This document shows, in pieces, positions 1 through 6,842 of a DNA stretch of 9,691 nt. The position numbers were made by a program, and so were the translations under genes. Within the stretch, counting starts at the first letter, position 1; each line of letters starts with the position of its first letter. The DNA is taken from the NCBI GenBank assembly GCA_019162915.1, contig JAFLKZ010000013.1:70119-79809 (forward strand), written 5' to 3'. The notes beneath the pieces were generated by a model, which saw only the letters and a program-made list of their open reading frames with translations, had not been told where the DNA came from and ran no database searches. Origin of the DNA: Campylobacteraceae bacterium (GTDB lineage Bacteria; Campylobacterota; Campylobacteria; Campylobacterales; Sulfurospirillaceae).

Positions 1-109
1 CACTATGTCCACCATAACCTAGTGTACAATCAACAATGTAACCCTCTTCTACGCCTTTAAAAACCTCTTTTACTTCTTCTAAAAGCACAGGAATATGGGG
101 AATTTCCAA
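1..109 (-). CDS. rsmH: 16S rRNA (cytosine(1402)-N4)-methyltransferase RsmH, N-terminal fragment
   Basis: RsmH (MraW) uses S-adenosylmethionine to N4-methylate C1402 in the ribosomal P site of 16S rRNA. Only the first 36 codons are in the window; the rest lies beyond the left edge. The visible protein begins MEIPHIPVLLEEV and continues to DCTLGYGGHS. These are the family's N-terminal HIPVLLxEV element and the first SAM-binding motif (D-x-T-x-G-x-GGHS). The start is a TTG at 109-107, preceded by AAGGA at 120-116 with a 6-nt spacer; an in-frame stop lies a little further upstream and no in-frame ATG intervenes. The gene begins 27 nt after the bioA stop on the same strand, so it is probably co-transcribed with bioA. 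It is a classic member of the dcw (division and cell wall) cluster, here facing away from ftsA-ftsZ. The identification is firm despite the short length. Confidence 0.88.
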   Translation of the reverse strand, partial: MEIPHIPVLLEEVKEVFKGVEEGYIVDCTLGYGGHS

Positions 110-115
110 GCTGTA

Positions 116-120
116 TCCTT
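116..120 (-). promoter_or_regulatory. Shine-Dalgarno AAGGA for rsmH
   Basis: AAGGA on the minus strand lies 6 nt before the TTG at 109-107. It supports TTG as the rsmH start, in agreement with the family's conserved HIPVLL N-terminus. Confidence 0.7.
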
Positions 121-136
121 CTTTAAAATTAGACTA

Positions 137-1447
137 TTATAGTGTGTTAAGGCTTACAATCGCCTCATACGCTACATCCATCATCGTATCAATCTCTTTA
201 CATGTAATCACAAAAGGTGGCATAAAATAAACTACATTGCCTAAAGGTCGAAGCAAAACACCTTTCTCAAGCGCGTAAGTAAATACCTTCAAGTTAATTC
301 TCAAACTAGCATCATAATCGCTCAACTCAACGGCAGCTATCATGCCTGTTTGTCGGACTTCTTTAACATTTTTAAGATTTTTAAACTTTTCTAATTTTGC
401 TGCTATATACGCTATTTTTTCTCTGTTTTTTTCGATAATATTTTCATTTTCAAAGATATCTAGCGTGGCATTAGCAGCACTGCAAGCAAGAGGATTTCCT
501 GTATAGCTATGGGAATGTAAAAAAGCTTTTTGCTCGCTATAATCGCCATAAAATATGTCGTAAATTTTATTGGTTGTTAAGACCACAGAAAGAGGTAAAT
601 ATCCTCCCGTGAGTCCTTTAGAAAGTGCCATAAAATCTGGACTAACTCCCGCTTGCTCACAAGCAAACATACTCCCAGTTCGTCCAAAGCCAACCGCTAT
701 TTCATCGGCTATAAGATGGATGTCATGCTTATCACAAAGTGAGCGAGCCAGTGTTATATACAATGGATGATACATGTGCATTCCCCCTGCACACTGCACT
801 AACGGCTCTATGATAAAAGCAGATATTTCTTTACCATTTTTGATAAAGATTTGCTCTAAAACATCAGCTGCAACTTTAGCTGCTTCTTCACTTTGATTTT
901 TTGGAACGGGTGATTGAATTGTTTGTATCAAAATACCCTCGAAAACTTCTTTGTAAAGCTTAACATCGCCTACAGACAAGGCTCCAATGGTCTCACCATG
1001 ATAACTATTTTCCAAAGAGACAAATAGGGGACGCTTTTGACCTTTGTTTTGATGGTATTGAAAGCTCATTTTCAGTGCTACTTCAATGGCACTTGAACCA
1101 TTATCTGCATAAAAACACTTCTCCAAACCTTGAGGAGAGAGCTTACACAGTCGTTCAGAGAGTTTAACGATAGGTGCATGGGTAAATCCTGCAAAGATCA
1201 CATGTTCTAAGGTGTCTAATTGTTCTTTGATTTTTTGATTAATATAAGGGTTGCAATGACCAAAAAGATTGACCCACCATGAGCTAACACCATCAATATA
1301 ACTGTTATCCTCAAAGTCTGTAAGATAAACACCTTTCCCACTTTTGATAGCAATTAAGGGGATGGTCTCATGGTCTTTCATTTGTGTGCAAGGATGCCAA
1401 ATATGTTTTAAATCCTTTTTTACTAATGTTTTAGCGTCTATATCCAC
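137..1447 (-). CDS. bioA: Adenosylmethionine-8-amino-7-oxononanoate aminotransferase BioA
   Basis: BioA is a cytosolic PLP enzyme of biotin synthesis. It transfers an amino group to 8-amino-7-oxononanoate (KAPA), giving 7,8-diaminononanoate (DAPA); S-adenosylmethionine is the usual donor in the family. The 436-residue protein has the usual length and fold-type I, class III aminotransferase motifs. These are WHPCTQM (17-23), VSSWWVN (54-60), NGSSAIEVALK (116-126), SYHGET (148-153), the PLP-contacting D248-E249 in IADEIAVGFGRTG, and the Schiff-base lysine K277 in LSKGLTGGYLPLS. Position 20 is Cys where E. coli BioA has Tyr17. Other BioA proteins share this change, but the amino donor is therefore not proved by sequence. 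The start is GTG at 1447-1445, with AAGGG six nt upstream; the next Met (residue 23) would delete the conserved WHPCTQ. It is divergent from the ppiD-ftsA-ftsZ operon and upstream of rsmH. No other bio gene is visible. Confidence 0.95.
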   Translation of the reverse strand: MDIDAKTLVKKDLKHIWHPCTQMKDHETIPLIAIKSGKGVYLTDFEDNSYIDGVSSWWVNLFGHCNPYINQKIKEQLDTLEHVIFAGFTHAPIVKLSERLCKLSPQGLEKCFYADNGSSAIEVALKMSFQYHQNKGQKRPLFVSLENSYHGETIGALSVGDVKLYKEVFEGILIQTIQSPVPKNQSEEAAKVAADVLEQIFIKNGKEISAFIIEPLVQCAGGMHMYHPLYITLARSLCDKHDIHLIADEIAVGFGRTGSMFACEQAGVSPDFMALSKGLTGGYLPLSVVLTTNKIYDIFYGDYSEQKAFLHSHSYTGNPLACSAANATLDIFENENIIEKNREKIAYIAAKLEKFKNLKNVKEVRQTGMIAAVELSDYDASLRINLKVFTYALEKGVLLRPLGNVVYFMPPFVITCKEIDTMMDVAYEAIVSLNTL

Positions 1448-1488
1448 GTTTTACCCTTGCAAAAATTCGTTTTTATGGTTGTTTAATA

Positions 1489-1494
1489 ACTATA
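1489..1494 (-). promoter_or_regulatory. Candidate -10 element for bioA-rsmH
   Basis: TATAGT (minus strand) lies in the 90-bp divergent gap, about 40 nt before the bioA GTG. It matches 5 of 6 bases of TATAAT. No good -35 is seen, which is normal for the main sigma factor of Campylobacterota. In an AT-rich gap this is only suggestive. Confidence 0.35.
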
Positions 1495-1498
1495 TAGG

Positions 1499-1504
1499 TA
1501 GAAT
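1499..1504 (+). promoter_or_regulatory. Candidate -10 element for the ppiD-ftsA-ftsZ operon
   Basis: TAGAAT (5 of 6 to TATAAT) is about 33 nt before the ATG at 1538. An alternative is TATAGC at 1505-1510. It sits within ten bases of the opposing bioA candidate, so the two divergent units may compete for polymerase. No convincing -35 is present. Confidence 0.35.
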
Positions 1505-1537
1505 TATAGCAAAATAAGAGTTGCCAAAAGGACAAGA

Positions 1538-2998
1538 ATGATTACGTGGATGCAGCATCATAAAAAATATCTGGTCATCACCATCTGGATTAGTACTATC
1601 GCTTTCGTTGGAGCTGGATTTGTAGGGTGGGGAGCATATGACTTCAATAAAGATCGTGCCGCCTCGGTTGCCAAAGTAGGAAATAGAAATATTACGATTC
1701 AAGAGTTTCAACTAGCCTACGCCAATCATTTTAGCTTTTATAATAATCTTTTAAATGGCAAATTAACCCAAGAACAAGCTGAACAAATGGGGCTAGATAA
1801 GATTGTTATGAATACACTGACTAATCAAACTTTACTCCTTAGTTATGCCGATGATGTTGGACTTATTGCCACACAAAATGATGTCAAAGAGAATTTAAAA
1901 AACAATCCAAACTTCCAAGAAAATGGTGTATTCAATAAAGAAATCTACTACACAACACTTAAAAATAGTAAAATCACACCAAGTGACTATGAAAATGGTC
2001 TCAAAAAAGAGATTTTAATTGCCAAACTACAAAGTTTTCTTAAAATGACGCCATCTGCAGAAGAAACAAATATTTTTGCTTCAGCATTTTTTATGGAAGA
2101 TAGAATTGCCGTGAGCAGTGTTTCTTTGGAAGCCAACGACATAGCGCTTAAAGAAGAAGACATCAAAAGCTACTGGGAAAAAAACAAATCAAAATATCTA
2201 ACAAAAAAAGCCTATACACTTGAAATTGTCAATCTTCCCTTCACAAATGACAAAGTAGAGAATAAAGATTTAGAAGATTTTCATAACCAAGGAAAATACA
2301 ATTACAAACATGAAGATGGCAAATTAATGAGTTTTGAAGAAGCAAAGTCAAAAGCATTGATAGATTACAGACTTAAAAATGATAAAAAAAATGCATTAGA
2401 GTCTTATTTGTCGTTTAAAAAAGGTCAAATCAATCCAACGTCAACTAAAATAATTTATGAAGATGATGTCTCTTTTCCTGTCGACAAAATTCAAAGTGCG
2501 GGACTTGGCGAGGTGATTAAACCTATCGCACTTAATGATGGTTATATCGTTCCAAAAATCAAAGAAGTTAAATTTCCAGAACCTATGTCTTATGAAATGG
2601 CCAAGAAAAGTGTATTAAACGAACTTTTGAGTGAAGTTAAAGTTACAGCACTTGAGAAAAAAGCACAAGCAAAATTACAAACATTTAGTGGTACAGATAT
2701 TGGATTTGTTAGTAGAGACTCGGTTAAATCAATTGCTGGTCTTGATGAAGCCAAGACAGCTCAGTTTTTAAGTCACGTTTTTGATAACACAGCAAAAAAA
2801 GGTTATACTGTTATTGACGATAAGGCCATTGTGTACGAGATTTTGGAACAAAAGTTGCTTAATGAAGAGAAGGCAAAGCAGTATGTTAGTTTGATTAGTG
2901 AGAACATTTCTCAGATCAAGCAAACCGAGTTAAACCAAAATCTTATAAAAAAGCTCGCGACTGCATACAAAATCGAGCAATATTATAAAGGAAAATAG
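1538..2998 (+). CDS. ppiD: Membrane-anchored SurA/PpiD-like periplasmic chaperone
   Basis: This 486-residue protein has a short cytoplasmic N-terminus, one membrane segment (about 11-33, ending FVGAGFVGWGAYDF) and a large periplasmic part, the layout of PpiD. After the anchor, VAKVGNRNITIQEFQLAY (44-61) starts the SurA/PpiD N-terminal chaperone domain. It continues through a helical region with FxENGVFNKEIYYTTL (126-141) to about 200. The segment around 207-345, where a parvulin domain would sit, lacks a clear parvulin signature. Only its end (GLGEVIKPIALNDGYIVPKI, 322-341) resembles a parvulin C-terminal strand, so isomerase activity is doubtful. The likely role is to hold or fold proteins emerging from the Sec translocon. 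The ATG has AAGGA at 1528-1532, 5 nt upstream. Its stop directly abuts the ftsA start. The symbol reflects family resemblance only. Confidence 0.8.
   Translation: MITWMQHHKKYLVITIWISTIAFVGAGFVGWGAYDFNKDRAASVAKVGNRNITIQEFQLAYANHFSFYNNLLNGKLTQEQAEQMGLDKIVMNTLTNQTLLLSYADDVGLIATQNDVKENLKNNPNFQENGVFNKEIYYTTLKNSKITPSDYENGLKKEILIAKLQSFLKMTPSAEETNIFASAFFMEDRIAVSSVSLEANDIALKEEDIKSYWEKNKSKYLTKKAYTLEIVNLPFTNDKVENKDLEDFHNQGKYNYKHEDGKLMSFEEAKSKALIDYRLKNDKKNALESYLSFKKGQINPTSTKIIYEDDVSFPVDKIQSAGLGEVIKPIALNDGYIVPKIKEVKFPEPMSYEMAKKSVLNELLSEVKVTALEKKAQAKLQTFSGTDIGFVSRDSVKSIAGLDEAKTAQFLSHVFDNTAKKGYTVIDDKAIVYEILEQKLLNEEKAKQYVSLISENISQIKQTELNQNLIKKLATAYKIEQYYKGK
2987..2992 (+). promoter_or_regulatory. Shine-Dalgarno AAAGGA for ftsA, inside the end of ppiD
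   Basis: AAAGGA lies within the last codons of the upstream gene, 6 nt before the TTG at 2999-3001. It fixes TTG as the ftsA start. Ribosomes finishing the chaperone stop exactly where FtsA begins, so translational coupling is plausible. Confidence 0.75.
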
Positions 2999-4372
2999 TT
3001 GAGTACTACTATTTTAGGTATCGACATTGGTTCAACCAAAATTTGTGCCATCATAGCTCAAAAAAGTGATGATGGTGAGATAAAGATTTTAGGAGCAGGT
3101 ATTGCAAAATCCCATGGTCTTAAAAAAGGTATTATTACCAATATTGATCTCGCATCAAAATCTATTAGAAATGCACTCAATGACGCTAAAAGAGTTGCAG
3201 GAACACAATTTGAGCGAGTCATAGTCTCTATTTCTGGAGCCTATACAAAAAGTATTGATAGTAGTGGTATCGTTAACATTCCTAATCGTGACATAGGCAT
3301 CAAAGAAATTAATCGAGCGATGCAAATGGCAGATCACAATGCTAATATCCCGAATGAATATGAAAAATTACACGTACTCCCTTATAATTTTAAAGTAGAC
3401 GATCAAGAATTTATCGAAGATCCACTAGGCATGAATGGTGCAAGACTTGAAGTGCAAGTACATATCATCACAGCCCAAAAGTCATCTTTGAGTAATCTCA
3501 AAAAAGCAGTAAAATCTGCTGGCGTTGAAATAGATAATATTGTCCTTGGATGTTATGCTTCTGGTATAGCCGTTCTTAATCATGATGAACGAGAATTAGG
3601 CGTAGCTGTCATCGATATGGGTGGTGCTACTTGTAACATTATGATTCATGCTGGAAACTCTATGCGTTTTAACGATTTTCTAGGTGTCGGTTCACTCAAT
3701 ATCACCAACGATCTTTCGACAGCACTGCATACGCCCCTAGGTGCAGCAGAAGATATCAAAATAAATTATGGCTCACTGAAGGGAAACTCTAGTGAACTTA
3801 TAGAACTACCAGTTATTGGGGATGATGGCTCGACACATGAAGTATCACTTAATATTGTTTCAAATGTTATTTATGTGAGAGTCGAAGAAACTTTAATGAT
3901 TTTAGCAAAAACGCTCGAAGATAGTAGCTTCAAAGAACAAATTGGTGCAGGTGTTGTACTCACAGGTGGTATGACAAAGCTAGAGGGAATTAGAGAATTA
4001 GCTTCGGCTATATTTGACAATGTTCCGATTAGAATTGCTAAGCCTAGAGAAATGGATGGTCTTTTTGAAACATTAAGAGATCCTAGTTATTCAACGGCTA
4101 TTGGACTTGTTTTATATGGTGGAGGTTATTTTACACCTTATGAAATTGATTCCAATAAAAAGTTACGTTACAAAGATGAGACAATCGAACCTAATCAAAA
4201 TCATAAGAATAGAGCGGAAGATGATGACGAAGAAGAGACAGAAGTAGAATCGTTTCAAATCAATACTAAAGAAAACACCAAAGATAAACTAGCAGGAATT
4301 GCTAGCATTCAAGAAGACCATAGTGAGGGTTTTGGCTCAAAACTATGGAATAGACTGACACAATTATTTTAA
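2999..4372 (+). CDS. ftsA: Cell division protein FtsA
   Basis: FtsA is the actin-like ATP-binding protein that tethers FtsZ to the inner membrane and helps recruit later divisome proteins. The 457-residue protein shows the actin-fold motifs: phosphate-1 ILGIDIGSTKICAII (5-19), the FtsA-specific 1C domain (about 85-165), phosphate-2 VIDMGGATCNI (204-214) and the adenosine motif VVLTGGMTKLEGI (319-331). A linker (about 385-440) contains an acidic run, with 9 acidic residues in 405-417. The protein ends in the amphipathic membrane-targeting helix FGSKLWNRLTQLF (445-457). Phosphate-2 departs from the usual GGGT-x-D: it has Ala210 in place of the third Gly and Asn213 in place of Asp. The start is TTG with AAAGGA six nt upstream; MSTTILGIDIGS agrees with the family N-terminus. 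It is in an operon with the upstream chaperone (no intergenic base) and ftsZ (16 bp downstream). Confidence 0.97.
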   Translation: MSTTILGIDIGSTKICAIIAQKSDDGEIKILGAGIAKSHGLKKGIITNIDLASKSIRNALNDAKRVAGTQFERVIVSISGAYTKSIDSSGIVNIPNRDIGIKEINRAMQMADHNANIPNEYEKLHVLPYNFKVDDQEFIEDPLGMNGARLEVQVHIITAQKSSLSNLKKAVKSAGVEIDNIVLGCYASGIAVLNHDERELGVAVIDMGGATCNIMIHAGNSMRFNDFLGVGSLNITNDLSTALHTPLGAAEDIKINYGSLKGNSSELIELPVIGDDGSTHEVSLNIVSNVIYVRVEETLMILAKTLEDSSFKEQIGAGVVLTGGMTKLEGIRELASAIFDNVPIRIAKPREMDGLFETLRDPSYSTAIGLVLYGGGYFTPYEIDSNKKLRYKDETIEPNQNHKNRAEDDDEEETEVESFQINTKENTKDKLAGIASIQEDHSEGFGSKLWNRLTQLF

Positions 4373-4388
4373 AGAGGGGTAGGAAGTT

Positions 4389-5507
4389 ATGAACGGATTT
4401 AGCATAGAAGAATCAAAATGTGTTTATGGAGCTAAAATCAAAGTCATTGGTGTTGGTGGCGGCGGTGGAAATATGATCAATCACATGGTTCGAGAAGGAA
4501 TTCATGGTATTGATTTAATCGCGGCTAACACAGATGCACAAGCCCTTGAAAGTTGTTTGGCTAAAACAAAAATACAACTAGGCAAAAAAGGTCTTGGCGC
4601 AGGTATGAAACCTGAAGTTGGTCGAGAAGCTGCATTAGAGAGTTACGAAGAAATTAAAAGCTCTTTAGAAAAAGCAGATATCGTTTTTATCGCTTCAGGA
4701 TTTGGTGGTGGAACAGGAACAGGAGCAGCTCCCGTTGTTGCACAAGCGGCGAAAGAAATAGGCGCATTAACCGTTGCTGTTGTTACTAGACCCTTTATGT
4801 TTGAAGGTAAAAAAAGAGCAAAATTAGCAGAGATGGGTCTTTGCGAACTTAGAAAAGAAAGTGATTCTATCGTTATTATCCCTAACGATAAACTTCTTTC
4901 TATTATTGATTCAAAATGCGGTATTAAAGATAGTTTTAGAATTGTAGATGATGTTTTAAGCCGTGCTGTGAGTGGTATGAGTTTAGTCGTCCTCTCTTCA
5001 GGGCAAAGTGATATCAATGTGGACTTTGCAGATGTTCAAACTGTTATGAGTCATAGAGGTATGGCGCTTATGGGTATTGGTGAAAGTACGGGGGAAGATG
5101 CTGCACTTGAAGCGATTAAAAGTGCTATCGAATCGCCGTTACTTGACAATATGTCTATCAATGGTGCACTTGGCGTCTTGGTACATTTCCATATTCCACC
5201 AACATGTCCACTCAATGAAATCAATAATGCAATGCAACTCGTACTTGATTGTGCTGATGAAGATGCTGATGTTATTTTTGGAACAACTACTGATGAAGAT
5301 ATGGCAGAAAATAGTGTTAAAGTAACTATTGTAGCCACTGGTTTTGAAAATAAAATAGAAGCAACCAAAGAGCTAAAACTTCTTAACAGCAATCAAGAAG
5401 GCATTAAACGAGAGAGAATTTTAAGAATGAAAAAAGTAAGTGGTGGTTATGAGGGACAAGATGATTATCTTGATATCCCGACTTACATCAGACACCAAAT
5501 GGACTAA
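4389..5507 (+). CDS. ftsZ: Cell division GTPase FtsZ
   Basis: FtsZ is the tubulin-like GTPase that polymerises into the cytokinetic Z-ring. The 372-residue protein has KVIGVGGGGGNMINHM (18-33), NTDAQAL (47-53), the tubulin signature GGGTGTG (106-112), VTRPFMFEGKKR (132-143), IPNDKLL (164-170) and the synergy-loop element NVDFADVQTVM (210-220). The GTPase core ends near 317. A short linker of about 40 residues leads to the C-terminal peptide DYLDIPTYIRHQ (359-370), the docking motif for FtsA and other partners. The ATG follows AGGA at 4381-4384 with a 4-nt spacer, and a second purine-rich run (GAGGGG) lies just before that. This ribosome site, with an ATG, looks stronger than the one for ftsA, as expected if FtsZ is made in excess. 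It is the last gene of the division operon. Confidence 0.98.
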   Translation: MNGFSIEESKCVYGAKIKVIGVGGGGGNMINHMVREGIHGIDLIAANTDAQALESCLAKTKIQLGKKGLGAGMKPEVGREAALESYEEIKSSLEKADIVFIASGFGGGTGTGAAPVVAQAAKEIGALTVAVVTRPFMFEGKKRAKLAEMGLCELRKESDSIVIIPNDKLLSIIDSKCGIKDSFRIVDDVLSRAVSGMSLVVLSSGQSDINVDFADVQTVMSHRGMALMGIGESTGEDAALEAIKSAIESPLLDNMSINGALGVLVHFHIPPTCPLNEINNAMQLVLDCADEDADVIFGTTTDEDMAENSVKVTIVATGFENKIEATKELKLLNSNQEGIKRERILRMKKVSGGYEGQDDYLDIPTYIRHQMD

Positions 5508-5526
5508 AAAGATCCCCCTCTTTTTT
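5506..5526. terminator. Possible weak bidirectional terminator after ftsZ
   Basis: AAAAAGA (5506-5512), a C-rich loop, then TCTTTTTT (5519-5526) can fold into a short A/T stem ending in a T-run. The opposite strand gives the same shape, ending in TTTTT. The stem is weak and lacks a GC-rich core, so termination efficiency is uncertain; the longer inverted repeat directly to the right may add to it. Confidence 0.35.
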
Positions 5527-5562
5527 GATAGAGCAAAAAGGCTATGCTTTTTGCTCTATCAA
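5525..5562. repeat. 16-bp perfect inverted repeat between convergent genes
   Basis: The arms are 5525-5540 (TTGATAGAGCAAAAAG) and 5547-5562, with a 6-base loop GCTATG. The right arm and most of the loop are also the last codons of the leftward DUF4149 gene (…LIEQKA, stop at 5544-5542). The position at the end of two convergent units suggests transcript-end processing or termination. However, neither strand has a T-tract directly after the hairpin, so it is not a textbook intrinsic terminator. Confidence 0.75.
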
Positions 5563-6021
5563 CCACACTCTTCTTAATAATAAACTTATCTGAACTACCA
5601 TCAAAAGCTTCATCACCATTTCACTTTCTTTATGCATCTTATTAAATATATCTGATGTTGTAGCGGCACTTCCTAAGATTTGTGCATCCACTATAAAAGG
5701 TGTATAGTAAAAAAGAAATAATGCCGTTAATGGCACAATAACCAAAGAAAATACTAAACATAAAATATCTTTTTTAGTTTTTGTACTCCAAGCAATGACT
5801 TCAAAAAATATACTATACAAAGCAATGGCACCTAGCAACATATTAGTTTTAAGAAATACTTGTGTCATCAATATACCACTTTGAAAATGTGTCAAAACAT
5901 CATTACCCAGATAACTCTCAGGATGAAAAATCACAGGTGCAACAAATGCACCAGCTGCAAGTTCTGCTCCGATAGTGATGCCTAGCAATGTGATATAAAC
6001 TATTAAAAAACTTCTATTCAT
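5542..6021 (-). CDS. DUF4149-type small integral membrane protein
   Basis: This predicted 159-residue inner-membrane protein has unknown biochemical function. Hydrophobic segments lie at about 4-29, 59-81, 85-108 and 139-152, giving roughly four spans. The N-terminal pattern, a first helix leading into AAGAFVAPVIFHPE and then FQSGILMTQVF, matches what I recall of DUF4149 (TMEM205-like) proteins, which are common in Campylobacterota. I chose ATG at 6021-6019. It overlaps the prmC TGA as ATGA and has AAAGGA at 6033-6028 with a 6-nt spacer. An upstream in-frame TTG (6039) would add six residues but would put that ribosome site inside the gene. It is the last gene of the M48-prmC operon. Its 3' end forms one arm of the inverted repeat shared with the ftsZ side. 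Confidence 0.75.
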   Translation of the reverse strand: MNRSFLIVYITLLGITIGAELAAGAFVAPVIFHPESYLGNDVLTHFQSGILMTQVFLKTNMLLGAIALYSIFFEVIAWSTKTKKDILCLVFSLVIVPLTALFLFYYTPFIVDAQILGSAATTSDIFNKMHKESEMVMKLLMVVQISLLLRRVWLIEQKA

Positions 6022-6842
6022 ATTTTTTCCTTTATCCAAAATCCTCTATCTAGCCCTGCTAAATCTTTGTAAAATGAAGCTTCTAAATTCTTTTGATAAG
6101 CATACTTTGAAATGGACTCTTTTTGGTCATATCCCATTTCACACGCTAATATCTTCACCTTTTTATCGACATATAAATCAATAATATGTCTCAGCATCTC
6201 ATCTCCCCTAATTCCCCCATAAAGTGCTAAGGAAGGTTCATAAGAAAGTCCTATTCCTAGAACTTCGGCATTTGCAATATAAGGAGGATTTGAAATAATC
6301 ATATCTATTTTACTTTCTATATTTCCAAGATAACTCCCCAAAACAAAATTTATCTTCTCTTTAACACCAAATTTTTCAGCATTAATACGGGCTACATGTA
6401 AAGCATCTATCGAGATATCAACTGCTGTAATTTTAGCATTAGGTAATCCTAAAGCAAGCATAATACTGATAATACCACTACCACATCCTATCTCTACGAT
6501 GTGAGAATTTTCCATGCACTGAGCTAATTCAAAAACCTTATCAACCAAAAGTTCTGTTTCTGGTCTTGGGATAAGGACTCTTTTGTCCACAAAAAACTCT
6601 TTACCATAAAAATTAGCACGACTTAGTATATATTCAAGTGGTTCATGACTGGCTCGTCGCTCTATAAAAGAAAAAAATCGCTCTTCTATCTCAACTTCAT
6701 CATTGTCGTGTCTAACAAGCCAACTCATCTCTTTTTGCAACACTTCACACAAAAGTAACATCGCCTCTTTTTGTGGGATATCGGTTACTTCTCTTAGTTT
6801 AAAAGTTGCTTCACTCAAAACTTCTTTGATAGCTACTTTCAT
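6018..6842 (-). CDS. prmC: Peptide chain release factor N5-glutamine methyltransferase PrmC
   Basis: PrmC (HemK) uses SAM to N5-methylate the glutamine of the GGQ motif in release factors RF1 and RF2, raising the efficiency of termination. The 274-residue protein is close to the usual length. A helical release-factor-binding domain occupies about 1-75. The Rossmann domain has LIPRPETELLV (90-100), SAM motif I EIGCGSGIISI (117-127), VDIS (141-144) and the catalytic NPPY (185-188). These are followed by YEPSLALYGGIRGDEMLR (201-218), typical of PrmC rather than the ribosomal-protein methyltransferase PrmB. The ATG at 6842-6840 overlaps the TGA of the M48 gene as ATGA. No good Shine-Dalgarno is seen before it, so translation probably depends on coupling to the upstream gene. 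It in turn overlaps the DUF4149 gene by ATGA. Confidence 0.95.
   Translation of the reverse strand: MKVAIKEVLSEATFKLREVTDIPQKEAMLLLCEVLQKEMSWLVRHDNDEVEIEERFFSFIERRASHEPLEYILSRANFYGKEFFVDKRVLIPRPETELLVDKVFELAQCMENSHIVEIGCGSGIISIMLALGLPNAKITAVDISIDALHVARINAEKFGVKEKINFVLGSYLGNIESKIDMIISNPPYIANAEVLGIGLSYEPSLALYGGIRGDEMLRHIIDLYVDKKVKILACEMGYDQKESISKYAYQKNLEASFYKDLAGLDRGFWIKEKI
6028..6033 (-). promoter_or_regulatory. Shine-Dalgarno AAAGGA deciding the DUF4149 start
   Basis: AAAGGA (minus strand) lies 6 nt before the ATG at 6021-6019, inside the final codons of prmC. It favours that ATG over the TTG at 6039. Confidence 0.7.

Noticed and set aside
5077..5325. An 82-codon + strand open frame inside ftsZ
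   Set aside because: It is another frame of the same strand, entirely inside a conserved coding region, with no domain.
4643..5392. Two long minus-strand open frames (124 and 113 codons) opposite ftsZ
   Set aside because: They are antisense shadows of a strongly conserved gene. Their Ser/Ala/Ile-rich translations show no domain, and the + strand product is unmistakable FtsZ.
5525..5562. Strong intrinsic terminator for ftsZ
   Set aside because: The hairpin is long, but AACCACACTC follows it rather than a T-run. I list it as an inverted repeat, with a separate weak terminator candidate.
6022..6039. Upstream TTG start for the DUF4149 gene, adding six residues
   Set aside because: The AAAGGA ribosome site would fall inside the coding region. 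The ATG at 6021 has ideal spacing and the same ATGA overlap seen at the other junction.
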